Assembly (NCBI RefSeq): GCF_905171765.1
Contig: NC_053389.1
Location: 216,572,624-216,636,623 of the forward strand
Direction: 5' to 3'
DNA: 64,000 bases
Origin: Bufo bufo
Lineage: Eukaryota > Chordata > Amphibia > Anura > Bufonidae
Part shown: positions 1 to 11,269 of the stretch, in pieces
Numbering within the stretch: the stretch's first letter is position 1
How the letters are laid out: each line of letters begins with the position of its first letter
The notes under the pieces: generated by a model
Seen by the model: only the letters and a program-made list of their open reading frames with translations
What the model was told of the DNA's origin: nothing
Database searches by the model: none
Translations under genes and position numbers: made by a program

Positions 1-443
1 CCTTTTTATATGACCAGCAGAACAATAAAGTCCTCAACCCCAAACTAATTTCTGAGGAATTTGCTAAATATTACTGTGATCTATACAATCTTAATACATC
101 AACTCCTGGTCCACATCCAGATATCACTAATATAAATAGGTTTCTGAACTTCTTTTCTCTTCCCAATGTAACTATTCAACAATATTGAGATTCTCTCAAT
201 AGAGAAATATCCCCTAGTGAGATAATGCAGTCCTCATCTTTAAAACTAAATAAAAACCCCGGTCCTAATGGCCTCACCAATGAATACTATAAGAAATACG
301 CCCATATACCTGTACTTATCCCTTATCTACACTAAACCTTTAACCAAATAACACAACTGGGACACATTCCCCTGATATGCTTCAAGCTCTAATTATAACA
401 CTCCCTAAACCAGGCAAATCCCCAGATAAACCCTCAAACTTCA
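1..443 (+). pseudogene. LINE (L1/Tx1-like) ORF2 fragment, linker and start of reverse transcriptase
   Basis: A broken reading frame on the plus strand encodes the linker between endonuclease and reverse transcriptase, then the start of the RT domain. The short motifs [10 protein letters not shown] and NPGPNGLTNEYY match the corresponding part of LINE B (minus strand, about 61110 to 60850) almost residue for residue, so both belong to one family. Two in-frame stops and a disrupted frame near 380 show it is dead. The match ends near 443, just after the conserved NFRP of the RT domain, where an unrelated MITE begins. The element is cut by the window edge on the left. Family assignment is secure; the exact clade (L1 or Tx1) is an inference. 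Confidence 0.85.
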
Positions 444-710
444 GACCAGAGCATGCCTAGAAGACTCTCCCATAGAAGTCAATGGGGTTCCCTCCTGACC
501 CTTATGTCTGTGGCACATGGGACAATCTTTTTAATGCTTTGTAAATGCTATTAAGAACAGCTCAGGCAAGATGGCAGCGCTCATAATAATGTTCAAGGAA
601 TAAAATAATAAAATATATAATCAGAAAATAAAAGGTGTAGAAAAAAAGGAGATGTGTTACTATCTGGTTTTAACTGGCAGATAAAAATTTTGGTGACACA
701 TTTCCTTTAA
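444..710. mobile_element. MITE fragment with TTAA-type terminus (T2/Kolobok-like)
   Basis: AT-rich non-coding sequence that ends at 707-710 in TTAA. Read on the minus strand it begins TTAAAGGAAATGTGTCACC, which has the TTAAAGGRR form known from amphibian T2/Kolobok MITEs. The left end abuts the truncated LINE at about 443 without a recognisable terminal repeat, so this is either a truncated MITE or one whose partner end I cannot see. No coding potential. Confidence 0.5.
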
Positions 711-732
711 AGGGTTTGTCCAGGCTTTTAAT
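711..732. mobile_element. Short remnant of a second TTAA-type MITE end
   Basis: Directly after the TTAA at 707-710 the sequence starts AGGGTTTGTCCAGG, another TTAAAGGG-type MITE end. Only about 22 bp remain before hAT-1 begins. Either two MITEs share one TTAA or hAT-1 inserted just inside the second one. Confidence 0.35.
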
Positions 733-1319
733 TAGAGATGAGCGAATCGAAGCTGACGAAGTGGAATTCGTTCTGAATTTCAGGAAAAATTCAATTCGCA
801 CCGAATCCGAATTTTCTCGCGCTTCGTGGTAACAAATCACATAGTTTCCTAAAATGGCTTCTGCATGTGTGAGGACATGGAGAAAGGAACTCTGGGAAGG
901 CGGGATCACCCATAATGCCATGCATGCAGCCAATAAGCAGCCAGCCAGCCCTGTAATGTCACAGCCCTATAAATAGCGGCAGCCATCTTAGATTCTGCCA
1001 TTTACCAGTGTACTTAGTGCAGGGAGAGACGTCTGCAGGCACTAGGGACAGTGATAGGAAAGACTTGATTGTGGTTAAAGAATTTTTAAGTGCAGGGAAA
1101 GGATAGGGAGGAATCGTTCCACAGCATTTATGTAGATCAGGATTCAGTAGGGGAGGTTACAGACTGGGTAATAGGAACAATCCTATTACACCTTGGTGCA
1201 CTGACTGGGGATCCAAATTGCCATTATACAGCTCCAGCAAACCATTCTTGTTATTGGGGTGCAATTGCTGTTTGATACAGCCATTAACAGGGTTTATTGC
1301 AATGAAATATTTCTACAGT

Positions 1320-1560
1320 ACTTTTAATTTGCCCTTGTGCAGTGCAGTTATTTGTTGTAAAGCCCTTTTTGCCGTGTATTAGTGGCAAAATAAAAATATA
1401 TTCGCCGTTCAGCGTTGCACTTATCAGTTGAAAAGCCTTTTTTGTTGTGTAAAAGTTTAAAAAAATTAGGGCCTATTTGCCGTTCAGTGGTGCAGTGATA
1501 TATTCTAAAGCCCTGATTGCCGTGTATTAGTGGCGAAATAAAAAATATTTGATCTAACAT
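1320..1560 (+). repeat. Short subterminal repeats of hAT-1
   Basis: Three to four degenerate units of about 75-80 bp share phrases such as GCCGTGTATTAGTGGC and GCCGTTCAG, each followed by an A/T-rich stretch. They lie between the 5' terminus and the coding region. Subterminal repeats in hAT elements often act as transposase binding sites; that role is inferred here, not shown. Confidence 0.5.
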
Positions 1561-1580
1561 TTGATTATTTGATCTAACAT

Positions 1581-4500
1581 TATGTCAGACAGAGAGAAGT
1601 GCCAGGCCCTGCACAGGGGAGTGACAGAGGCCTAAATGTTTCTGGCGCAGGCAGAAGTCACAGCAGAGTAAGGGGGTGTGGCAGCAGGGGTCGCAGAAAG
1701 AGGCCTGAGCTCCAGGTGTCATCAGAGGTCTTGTCTTGACCAGCAACCCAGCGGTTCTTGAATGGTTGACTCGGTCATCCACTTCGTCCCAAGTGACATC
1801 AGACACCCCGAGCCAGGAGTCGGTGGGTTCCTCTGACATGACGCTTAGTTGGCATGCCCCGGGAGCAGGCCCTGTACCACCACCTGTCCTGAACCTTCCT
1901 CTGTCATTTTTAGTTCCCTCACCGTGAGAAGTATTATATGCCGTAGGCTCGGCTACACTTTTCAGCGAGGAAGAGCTACTAGAGGACAGTCAGCAGCTAC
2001 TGCCCAGCCAAGATGTGGAGGAGACATCCGCCGCTTCCTCCGCTAGACGGGCAAGTAGTGATAAGGAGAGTGGCGTGGGAGCTGGTGTTGAGAGCGGGGA
2101 GTCTCCTGACCCAGAGAAGGTTGAGGAGGACATCAGTGACGTGCAGATACTACTCGATGATGATGTAGCTGATCACACTGGGGAGCCGGGTGAAAAAGGG
2201 GCTTCATCTTTATCGGGAGAGGAGGGTGGCAGCTTGCCCGTGAGCCAGCAGTGGAGCCAGCAAGTCGCTAGTGTGGCTGGGAGTCAGCAGGATGGCAGCA
2301 GTGGGAGGTCGGGAGCCAAAAGTGCCAGGGGTAGACAACCCGCTTTTCGTGAGCCTACCTGCCCGGGAAGTAGCGGTGCATGGGTTCAAGGAGGCAGCGG
2401 TGGTAGCAGTTAGTCAGTGCGTAGTGTTGGGGGTAAAATCACCTACTCGGCGGTGTGGCAGTTTTTTTTTAAGCCGCCGGAGGAGGTGAACGTGGCCGTA
2501 TGTACAGTAGAATCTGTGGGCAGAGGATGAAGAGTGGCCAGGGTGCCAATGTTGGCACTACGGCCCTGCGTCAACATATGCAGCGTCACCATAAAGTGGC
2601 CAAGGAGAACCGTGGCTCTAATGTGGTGATCCAGCTGTATTACCCAGTGGCACGCACCCGGTTTCTGGAAGTCAAGGCTCCACTACCTCAGCCGAAGGGA
2701 GCTGTCGGTCCTTCCCATAATCTGCCAGTCCTGATGCTCATGCTCCTCCTCATTCTACTCCTCGTCAGTCAATCTATCACCGAAGCGATTGCCAAGAAAC
2801 AACAGTATGCGTGCACTCATCCAACGGCGCAGAAGCTGACTGTGCTCCTGTCCAAGTTGCTGGTGCTGCAGGCCCTCCCTTTCCAAGTGGTGGACTCTGT
2901 ACCTTTCAGAGAACTGATAGGCTTGTGCCGAGCCGAGGTGGAGAGTCCCAAGCCGTCATTTCTTTGCCAAAAAGGCAGTACCAGCCCTGCACACACTTGT
3001 AGAACGGAAGTTGGACCAGTTCTTGAGCCTGTCGGTGTCTGCTAAAGTGCACTGCAGTGCCGACGTGTGGAGCTGTAACTACGGTCAGGGACAATATATG
3101 TCCTTTACACTCCACTGGGTGAATGTGGTTCCTGCACAGCCACACCAGCAACTTGCCTCCACGTCGCCACCCCGTTGGTCCTGCGACAATGTCCGCCTCT
3201 GCCTCCTCATCCTCCATCATGTCCTCATCCTCCACTGCAGGGACAATTCACAGTGCCCCTCCAGCATACCACATGTGCAGGGCACGGCGGTGTCACGCTG
3301 TTCTGCACCTCGTTTGTCTGGGCGAACTGAGTCACACAGGGGAGAAACTGCTCCATGTCCTTCATCAAGAAATCAAACCCTGCCTTTCTCCGCGACAACT
3401 CAAAATCGGAACCATGGTGACAATGGGAAGAACATTGTGTCGGCGCTGCATCAAGGAGGGCTGAGCCATGTGCCTTGCATGGCACACGTGTTCAATCTGG
3501 TTGTCAAGCGGTTCCTGAAGTCTTCCATCTATCTGCAAGACAACCTAGAAATGGCCAGGAAACTTTGCATGCACTTCAGCCACTCGTACACTGCAAAGCA
3601 CACCCTCCTTAAGCTGCAGCAGCAGAACGGCATGCCCCAACATAGGCTGATATGCGACGTTTCCACCCGTTGAAATTCCACCCTCCATATGTTGGACCGA
3701 CTGTACGAACAGAGAAAGGCCATAACCGATTTCCTTATGATCCAAGCGGACAGGAGTACTCCCCTGTGTAACTTCGATGTCAGACAGTGGCAGCTCATGC
3801 TTGACACCTGCCATTTGCACAGGCCCTTTGAGGAGGCCATGTTATTTGTCAGTCGCCAGGACTACGGGATGAACGATGTCATTCCACTGCTTCATGTCCT
3901 TTAACAGATGCTGGTAAATATGGCTGGTCAGGGGACTGGAGACGTGGCGCCTAGATCTCACAGCAATATGAGCCCTGTGGGGCTTGAACTGGAGGAGGAC
4001 ATTGGAGCACAAGCAATGTGTAGCGAAATAGGTGGTTTTTATACACAGGTGACAGGAAAGGAGGAGCAGGACCGGCCAGAGGAGCTACAGGGCGTTGAGG
4101 CAGAGGACCCAGACACACTGTGGCAGTATGCAGTGGAGATGGAGGCAGGGAGTCCCTCTGAGTCACTTGCGCAAATGGTCCGCTGCATGCTCACTTGCTT
4201 GGGTAGTGACAGCCGAATTGTCACCATTTGGCAGAGGGATGACTTCTGGCTCTCCACCTTGTTGGACCCTCGCTACCGGTCCAAAATGGGGGCCTTTTTT
4301 ACACCCGTTCAGAGGGAGGACAAACTTAACTACTATAGAGACATCCTATGTAGTCAGTTGGCCACTGTCTAGTGAAGACACCCTCCTAGTGAAGAAACTA
4401 CTCACCAGCAGCAGCATCTAGACCTGGAGCAGAACCAGCAGGTGGTGGCATACTTGTCATGCCCCACTTTGACGATGTGCTGAGGTCAGCCAGGATAGCA

Positions 4501-5440
4501 GCACGAGTTTAATGTTGCTTTGGAGCCGTGCTGGATCCGCCTCTCATCAGGTGCACTGGGTGGGGTCTTTAGTTTAAATAGCACACTGCCCAGTGTCCTG
4601 CACGGATTATACTGTTCATTCTGGTCTGGGAAGCTTGGAGGGAAGGTTGGCTGTCAGTTCCTGCTCTCAGAGATAAGTGTCATTTCTAGTTCGGTTGTTT
4701 GTGTCTTCTATTTCATCCAGGTTCTGTGCGAGCAGACTGCCCCTATCTCCCCACTTCACCATCTTAGGGAGTTCAGGGTTTTGTTAGCCCAGGCTGGAGG
4801 ACACTAGCACACCTACCATCAAGGTCTGCTGTGGGCTGAGCAGTGCAGGGAAAGAGGTCAGGGATAAGCTAGGAGGTGACCCTTCCCCTGTCTCTCGTCC
4901 AGAGCCTGGTTGGAATAGAAGACACAAACAACCGAACTAGAAATGACACTTATCTCTGAGAGCAGGAACTGACAGTCAACCTTCCATCCAAGCTTCCCAG
5001 ACCAGAATGAACAGTATAATCCGCGCAGGACACTGGGCAGTGTGCTATTTAAACTAAAGACCCCACCCAGTGCACCTGATGAGAGGCGGATCCAGCACGG
5101 CTCCAAAGCAACATTAAACTCATGCTGCTATCCTGGCTGACCTCCGCACATCGTCAAAGTGGGGCATGACAATACTTGGACAGCAGCCTGCCACCCCACA
5201 TTGAAGATATGCTGGACTACTGGACAGCCAAACTGGATTTGTGGCCGCAACTGGCCGAGTTTGCCCTGGAAAAGTTGTCCTGCCCGGCCAGTAGAGTGGC
5301 ATCAGAGTGGGTGTTTAGTGTGGCGGGGTCCATAGTTACCCCAAGAAGAACTTGCCTGTCCAAAATGTGGAGAGACTGACCTTTGTCAAAATGAATCAGG
5401 CATGGATCAGCTAGAATTTACACCCACCAATTCCTGATGC
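1581..5440 (+). pseudogene. hAT-1 transposase (BED finger, hAT core, hATC dimerisation domain), broken
   Basis: A cut-and-paste transposase in pieces. The likely original start is the ATG at 1581 (MSDREK), soon stopped. An acidic, serine-rich N-terminal part (about 2015-2413) precedes a BED zinc finger (about 2450-2610), where a frameshift falls between the aromatic WQFFF part and the C..C..H..H part (CGQRMK, then LRQHMQRHH). The hAT core follows: DVWSCNYGQGQYMSF near 3060, AHVFNLVVKRF near 3485, and the hallmark CDVSTR near 3655, followed by a stop. DPRYRSK lies near 4270. The hATC domain is at 5176-5440 (DYWTAKL, FSVAGSIV, LTFVKMNQAW). Several frameshifts and stops make it non-functional. 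A palindromic element at 4455-5171 separates core from hATC; without it and one duplicated target copy the frame would run through. Confidence 0.85.
4455..5171. mobile_element. 717-bp palindromic (foldback) transposon inside hAT-1 transposase
   Basis: Two arms of about 270 bp (4455-4727 and 4903-5171) are near-perfect reverse complements around a loop of about 175 bp. The termini read TGTCATGCCCCAC and its reverse complement. The 5-bp target ATACT is duplicated at 4450-4454 and 5172-5176. The surrounding transposase reading frame joins without loss across the target, which fixes the boundaries. TG...CA ends with a 5-bp duplication are typical of integrase-type enzymes (LTR elements, Ginger), but there is no internal coding region and normal LTRs are direct, not inverted. 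Superfamily unassigned. Confidence 0.85.
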
Positions 5441-5597
5441 ATCAGACTAGATCATCCATGGTGCCACACCAACACTTTGACGAAAGAGACCGGTTTCTTC
5501 TGGCTACCTGCCTCAGCTACTATTCTGATGCTGTCACCCGCCTGATGCCAGACATCTGATGCCAAGTTCTCCTTCTTTCACCCACCATCTTCAGCTG

Positions 5598-5905
5598 CTA
5601 CTGGTATTGCCACCCACCTCCACACTATGTCACCTAGCCACTCTGTGGCCTCGTGATGCTGCCGCCACCTCCACACTCTGTCATTGTGCCGCTCTGTGGC
5701 CTCCTGATGCTGCCGCCACCTCCACACTGTCATTGTGCCACTCTGTGGCCACCTCCTTCTGCTGCCGCCACCTCCAGACTCTGTTATAGGGCCACTCTGT
5801 GGTCTCCTCATGCTGCTTCCACCTCACCACTTTGTCATAGGGCCACTCTGTGGACTTCTCATGCTGTTCCCACCCTCCCCACTTCATGACTGGGCCACTA
5901 TTTTG
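5598..5905 (+). repeat. About 51-bp minisatellite in the 3' part of hAT-1
   Basis: About six units of roughly 51 bp with the core GCCGCCACCTCCACACT ... GCCACTCTGTGGCC. Because the unit length is a multiple of three, open frames of 76-104 codons run through it in several frames; these are by-products of the repeat and not genes. It occupies the same position relative to the transposase as the 41-bp array of hAT-2 and hAT-3. Confidence 0.8.
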
Positions 5906-5939
5906 CCTTTCGGCCTGGCTGACATTATCATTTATTTGA

Positions 5940-6255
5940 CCCTTCTGATCTGTCAGAAGGAAGGAAAAATGAGACGCACAACAGATCCTGTCTGTGTAGC
6001 AGCTGTAAGGCCTGTATGGTCCCATCAGAATTGGCTTGTGATTTGGTAGCCAAAAGCAGGAGTGGGTACAAAACACAGAAGACATGCAAATATTCCATTC
6101 ACTTGTCATCTCTGTTTTGGATCCACTCCTGTTTTTTTTTGGCATTAGTAATACTGATGGAATACTTACCAACTGCTTACCAAGTGAAGGTGGATGCTCA
6201 ACAGACAGGATCTGTTTTTTGTGGGTTATTGTTCTGACAGATCAGAGGAAGTGCA
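5940..6255. mobile_element. Foldback MITE (about 310-bp inverted repeat)
   Basis: The left half (about 5948-6093) and the right half (about 6095-6252) are reverse complements: GATCTGTCAGAA with CAGATCCTGTCTG on one side is mirrored on the other, and both inner parts carry an AGGAGTGG motif next to an AAAACAGAG or AAAACACAG stretch around an AT-rich centre near 6094. It has no coding potential and no clear target duplication. Possibly part of the 3' region of hAT-1, but its perfect mirror structure suggests an independent MITE. Confidence 0.65.
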
Positions 6256-6427
6256 AAATAATCAGTGACGTCCACACAAACTTACTGCTGACACCCTCTC
6301 CACTCTGTCGGGGGGCTCTACTTGTATAAGCGTTTAATAGAACAGGTTCTGTAGGCATCTATGTAGAATCAGCTGACGACGGTGAAAAAAGAGTACGCTT
6401 CTTCTTGGCGCTAACATCGACCTGTAA
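6256..6427. other. Unassigned sequence
   Basis: I see no coding region, terminal repeat or tandem repeat here. It may be the remaining 3' flank of hAT-1 or old host DNA. Confidence 0.4.
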
Positions 6428-6633
6428 GGCTGAGTTCATACTTGAGTTATTTGGTCAGTTATAGCCCCATGACTGCCCTAATAAGTGAAGTGTGCAGTGA
6501 TGACGCCTGTCATCTGCATGTCATATGGACTCACAGTATAATTTCACTACCACAGCAGACTCCCTATGCGTGTTACTGCAAGGCACAGTGTTCTACACCA
6601 CTATTAACGCTCTCTACAGCCAGGAAATAGCCG
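6428..6633. mobile_element. MITE end fragment (TAA target, Harbinger-like)
   Basis: After TAA at 6425-6427 the sequence reads GGCTGAGTTCATACTTGAG, which resembles the GG(C/G)T...TTCA(C/T)ACT termini of the TAA-flanked MITEs elsewhere in the window. No opposite end is present before the LINE A poly(A) tract, so only one end survives. Confidence 0.4.
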
Positions 6634-9600
6634 TTTTTTTTTTTGTCAAATCTTTATTTTATTGTTTTGACAATGCAAGTTCACAATCACAAAGACATTT
6701 TGTAATAAAGAACAAATAACCATAATACTCCATACTCGAACAATGGTCATCAAAGCATAGTATACAATATCATATGCAGGAATGTAAGCATATTAAATTA
6801 TAAAATTATAAACGTCAGGTATGCAGGTTGCAAATAATCAGTTACTATAGAATCGCACATTTTGTTGTAAAGCAGTAGATCAGCCATGGCCTACACCAAA
6901 CAAGGCCAATAAAGCCATATGGGCGCCTCATTTGTTGCAAAATCCCACTTGCTTAATATACGCTTGACCAAGTGTAAAGATCCATATTGCCCTGTAAACC
7001 TGATTACTTTACTCGTTGCGTTTTTTATACCAATCAATCCACTTTTCCCAGGTCAGTAAAAACTTATCATGCGACAACGATTCCCAGCTCGTCAATTCCT
7101 CGAGTTGGCATATCTCCTGGACTTTGTAAATCCATTCCTGGAGGCTAGGGATATCTTTGGATAACCAATACTTCGGTATGAGCAATTTAGCTGCAGCTAT
7201 AAGCTGTGTCGACAGGGAATGCTTGGAAAGTTTGTAATAACAATCTGGCAAATTTAGGAGAGCCACCAATGGGGTGATAGGGGAGCTTACTAAGCAAATT
7301 TCTTGCACCACTCTGGATATCATATCCCAATATTTAGCGATCAGAGGGCAAGACCACCATATATGGAACATGGTGCCCCTGTCACCACTACACCTCCAGC
7401 AATCAGCGGAATATATAGGTGAGATAGTTTTCAACTTTGCAGGAGTTTTGTACCACCTGGTGATTATCTTGTATGAGTTTTCTTGAATTTTAATATCGAG
7501 TGGCCATGAGAATGAGATAGTATTCTCCTGGTAGTATCATCATCTAAGGGGTCTTCAATCTCCTTCTCCCATTGCTCGATAAACCAAGGTTTGGCATCTG
7601 AGTCGATCTCTAAGATTTTATTATAAAGCTGGGAGATCGTACCCTTTTTGCCTGTAGATTGATTCCACAGCGCATCATGCCAAGTAGGGGTGTAGTTGCT
7701 CGGTGTTCTAGACAAGTATTGCCCACAATACCAATTAAGTTGGGAGTATTGTGGCACAGTCCAGGGGATATGCCCAAAACGAGTCCTCAGTGTCATTACT
7801 TCTGGAACTAGACGACGAACTAGGAAATCAGCAATTGCTATATCGCCTAGTGCCGTCCACAAACCCATATCATCATGGAAGTCCGCGTTGATTAAGTAGG
7901 GTAAATGCCTGATAGGTGTGAGAGGTGACAAGGAGTTGGAGGCGTTTAAATGGCCTGACAATTTGTGCCAACAATCTATTACTCCTCTCAACGATGCAGG
8001 TATTCTACAGTTGTGCTGAGAAGACCCACCCTGAACCCATAGCATTGCTAAAGCTTTTTACCCCAATGCTCTCCTAGCAATTTGACATCCTAATTTGTTT
8101 ACTTTGGGATTTATTATCTCTGAGTGCAGTCTCATTTGTATAGCCTAATAATAACCACTTATATCAGGTAAACTAAGACCTCCCTTGGATCTAGGCAGTA
8201 TTAGTCTCTTATAGGCCAATCTAGGTTTAGCTTGATTCCAGATAAATGCGGAAAACGTTTTCCGAACTTGAGTTAAGAAGTGGTGGAGTATTAGTACTGG
8301 TAATGTCTGCATTAAGTAAAGCAATTTAGGAAGTATGTAGATTTTTAAGACATTTTTTCTCCCTAACCAGGTTAAGAATGGTATTTTCAACTCTTTTAGC
8401 TGGAGTCTGATGTCAGCCAATAATTTAGGGAAATTCTGGGAGAAGAGTTTGTCTGGATCCCTGGTAATTCGAACTCCTAAATAGTTGATGTAGTCACTCT
8501 CCCACTGAAAGGGATAATTCGCTTTGAGGTGCGCCATAGTCGCCTGAGGAGTATTAACCCCCAGTGCCACACACTTGGCTAAATTTATTTTAAAGTTGGA
8601 TACATACCCAAATTCATCCAGCTGCCGCAATAGAGCTGGAAAAGCTACCTTTGGGTCTGATAGTAACAAGAGCATATCATCGGCAAATGCAGCTACCGTG
8701 TGTGAATGGGGGCCAATACGTAGTCCCTGAATGTCTTTGTCTTGCCTAATAGCCTGTAAGAAAGTTTCTAAGCATAGAATGAAAAGGGTAGGTGAGAGCG
8801 GACAGCCCTGTCGGGTCCCATTGCGGATATCAAATTTACACAAATTTTCGCCGTGGGTGAAGAGTACAGGGACAGCACAGCGGTTACAAATTGAGAAGGG
8901 AAACCGAATTTATGCAAGGTGGCCTCCATGTAATGCCAGTCAACTCTGTCGAATGCCTTTTCGGCATCTGTGCTCAAAAGGGTGATTTTCTGACCATGAG
9001 ATATAGAATATTGCTGTGCTTGTATGACCCGGAATGTGCTGTCCCTGCACTCCCTGCCATTCACAAATCCGGACTGCTCCGGTGAGATCAGACCACCTAG
9101 CAGAGTTGCAATCCTGTAGGCCAGTATTTTTGCCCAAAGCTTGACATCTGCGTTAAGCAAAGAAATTGGGCGATAACTAGATGGGAGATTTAAATCTTTG
9201 CCAGGCTTAGGCAGGACTGTGATATGTGCCTCCAACTATTGCTTGGAGAGGGGAGTACCAGTCAATAAGGAGTTAAATAGGGATACTAAATGAGGTCCTA
9301 GTGTAGGGAAGAACTTCTTATAGTAAGCGACTGTTAGACCATCAGGTCCAGGGCTCTTGCCTTTGGGGGTTGATTTTAGGGCCTTCTTAACTTCTTCCAG
9401 AGTCACTGGGGCTATCAATGCCTCCTTATCAGGGTCTGATAATACTGGCAAATTAAGACCTTGTAGATAGGAGGTTGTCCTGTCTTGACGATCTTTAATC
9501 ACTTCACTAGAGTCATCTATCCTCAGATTGTACAGATCATGGTAATACGTGGTAAACACCTGAGATATGACTTTAGCATCTGCAGAGAGAAAACCGTCCG

Positions 9601-10744
9601 GTGTCATCATTTGCTTAATATAGGATTGCTCTGCCCTTTTTTTTATCATCGCCGTCATGATCTTACCGCCTCTATTACCATGAACATAATGTTTTTGTTT
9701 AACCCTCATATATGCTTTGGCAACCCTAACATTAAGCATAGACTTGAGTTCTTGTCTGAGTGATACCAGTGTCTCAAACTCTTTTTCTGCTAAAGACCTG
9801 TTGTGTGAGCTTTCCAATTGTGAAATACGTGTTAAGAGCTCCGATAAGCGCTTTGCCCTCTCCTTTTTGATATATGATCCTAACGCAATGAACTCCCCTC
9901 GTATTACGGCCTTATGCGCCTCCCAAGAGATAGCTGGTGATGTAACGGTGTTCACATTCAGATCAAAATATTCTTGCAACTTCTTTGTAATAGAATCTAT
10001 ATGTGCTTGCGTATCTAGTATTGTGTGGTTTAGTCTCCAAGACCACTCTCTCCCAGCTAAATCGGGGAGCTGGATGGCACAGGATACCAGAGCATGGTCT
10101 GACACTGTTATGCTATCAATGGTGGCAGACTTAATCAGCGTCAGAACATTATCTGGGAACATGAGGTAATCTAGTCTTTGGTATGACCTGTGTGGGTTAG
10201 AAAAAAAGGTGTAGTCTCTTCTTTTCCCGTGTACGGACCGCCAGACATCTGCTAAATGTAATATCTTTAAGCGTACCTGTAAGGATTTCAGGGCCCTAAA
10301 CGAAATAGCTGACCTCTGGGAGGAAGAGTCCAATAAGGGATTTAAAGTCAAGTTGAAGTCACCCCCCATTAAGATCCATCCAAATGCAAAGGCAGATATC
10401 TTGTCCAGTGTCCCCAGCAACCGCTGGACCGTTCTAACATTGGGGGCTTATAAGTTACATAGTGTAAATTTCGTATGACCTATTTCACAATTTACCAACA
10501 AGTATCGCCCCTGGATCAATTAATTGGGAATGCAAGGTAAAGGGAACATGTCTCTTCAACCCAATGCTAACCCCTTTAGATGAAGCTTTATCGGAGCATG
10601 AATGGAACCAATAGTGAAACGCGGAATTCCCTAAATTGGGAATATGATTGGCAGTAAAATGTGTTTCTTGCAGCATAATAATATCTGTTGCCGCTGCCTT
10701 GATTGTCCGAAAAACTCGGCTCCGTTTTACTGGACCTTTGCAGC
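6634..10744 (-). mobile_element. LINE A, 3' portion (most of ORF2 and 3' UTR)
   Basis: On the minus strand this runs from inside the endonuclease (10744) to a poly(A) tail read as eleven T at 6634-6644, with an AATAAA-type signal just inside (about 6651-6664). The non-coding 3' UTR is 6645-7008. It is interrupted at 10744 by Gypsy A, which duplicated CATGA; the 5' remainder of the LINE is at 23943-24472. I found no target duplication for the LINE itself. Confidence 0.9.
7009..10744 (-). pseudogene. LINE A ORF2 (endonuclease, reverse transcriptase, C-terminal zinc knuckle), broken
   Basis: ORF2 protein of an L1/Tx1-type LINE, which nicks target DNA and primes reverse transcription there. Read from 10744 downward: AP endonuclease with LQETH near 10670, GGDFN near 10355 and SDHALV near 10100; linker with GKSPGPDGLT near 9350; RT with YRPISLLN near 9170, DAEKAFDRVDW near 9000 and the catalytic FADD near 8680; then a C-terminal CWRC...HIWWSCP knuckle near 7400. 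The stop is at 7009. Defects seen: an in-frame stop near 10449, a stop at 9236-9238, a frameshift near 8860, and stops or shifts near 8145-8045 and 7464-7434. The N-terminal codons, from the ATG at 23985 downward, lie on the far side of Gypsy A. Confidence 0.9.
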
Positions 10745-10749
10745 CATGA
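10745..10749. repeat. Target-site duplication of Gypsy A, left copy (CATGA)
   Basis: CATGA precedes the 5' LTR and is repeated at 23943-23947 after the 3' LTR. Five bp is the usual duplication length for Ty3/gypsy elements. Both sides continue the LINE A endonuclease reading frame. Confidence 0.95.
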
Positions 10750-11242
10750 TGTCACAGCCAGACAGCTGAGAAGCGCTCACAGGAGCTTCTCAGATCCTCC
10801 TCCTTGAATTTCTTTGTTTTGGTTTAGTTTCTCATCTCGTTAGTCTATCTCAGCTGTCATGCAGTTAGACTGATCGCTACCCTTTAAGTTCCTCCCCATA
10901 ATGCAGTAGTGTGCGGCTGATACAACTTCCTGGAGTGTGTGTGCATGCTGTTCCCAGTTCCCTGTTCCCAGTTGTCTTTTCTGGATCCAGGTGACCCTGA
11001 CTCCCTCTGTGTCAGTGTAGGGAGCCGGTGGTCGTGTCCCTTCACTATTGTAGGGTCTTCAGGTAATAGATAGCCGAGGAACGTGGATATGCGGCCATCC
11101 AACTTTGGGGTGTTCGCATAGGCTGAGCAGTGAGGGAGAGCGGCAGGTCTATTGCAGGGGTCTCCCTTTGTTCCTTAGTTGTGGATGCAGAGAGACATTG
11201 TTTATATGGTATTGTCTTGTTTCCTGTACACCATCCGTGACA
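10750..11242 (+). repeat. Gypsy A 5' LTR (493 bp)
   Basis: It starts TGTCACAGCC and ends CATCCGTGACA. Compared with the 3' LTR it lacks about 52 bp near 10975 and shows roughly six or seven substitutions in the shared part, a sign of moderate age. Confidence 0.93.
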
Positions 11243-11269
11243 TTATCAGCCGCCAAAACCGTCTCAAGC

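Larger units (their letters stand above)
733..5905 (+). mobile_element. hAT-1: decayed ZBED-type hAT DNA transposon
   Basis: The 5' end begins TAGAGATGAGCGAA, the same style of terminus (TAGNGNTGANCG) seen at the ends of the other hAT elements in this window. It is followed by non-coding sequence, short repeats, a broken transposase (about 1581-5440) and a GC-rich minisatellite. The expected inverted 3' terminus is not found before LINE A starts at 6634, so the 3' end is lost or hidden and the end given here is the last base I can attach to it. A 717-bp palindromic element sits inside the transposase. It is a different family from hAT-2 and hAT-3, although the protein architecture is the same. 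Confidence 0.75.

Noticed and set aside
5559..6172. Overlapping frames of 76-163 codons on both strands
   Set aside because: They run through the 51-bp minisatellite and the foldback MITE; composition follows the repeat.
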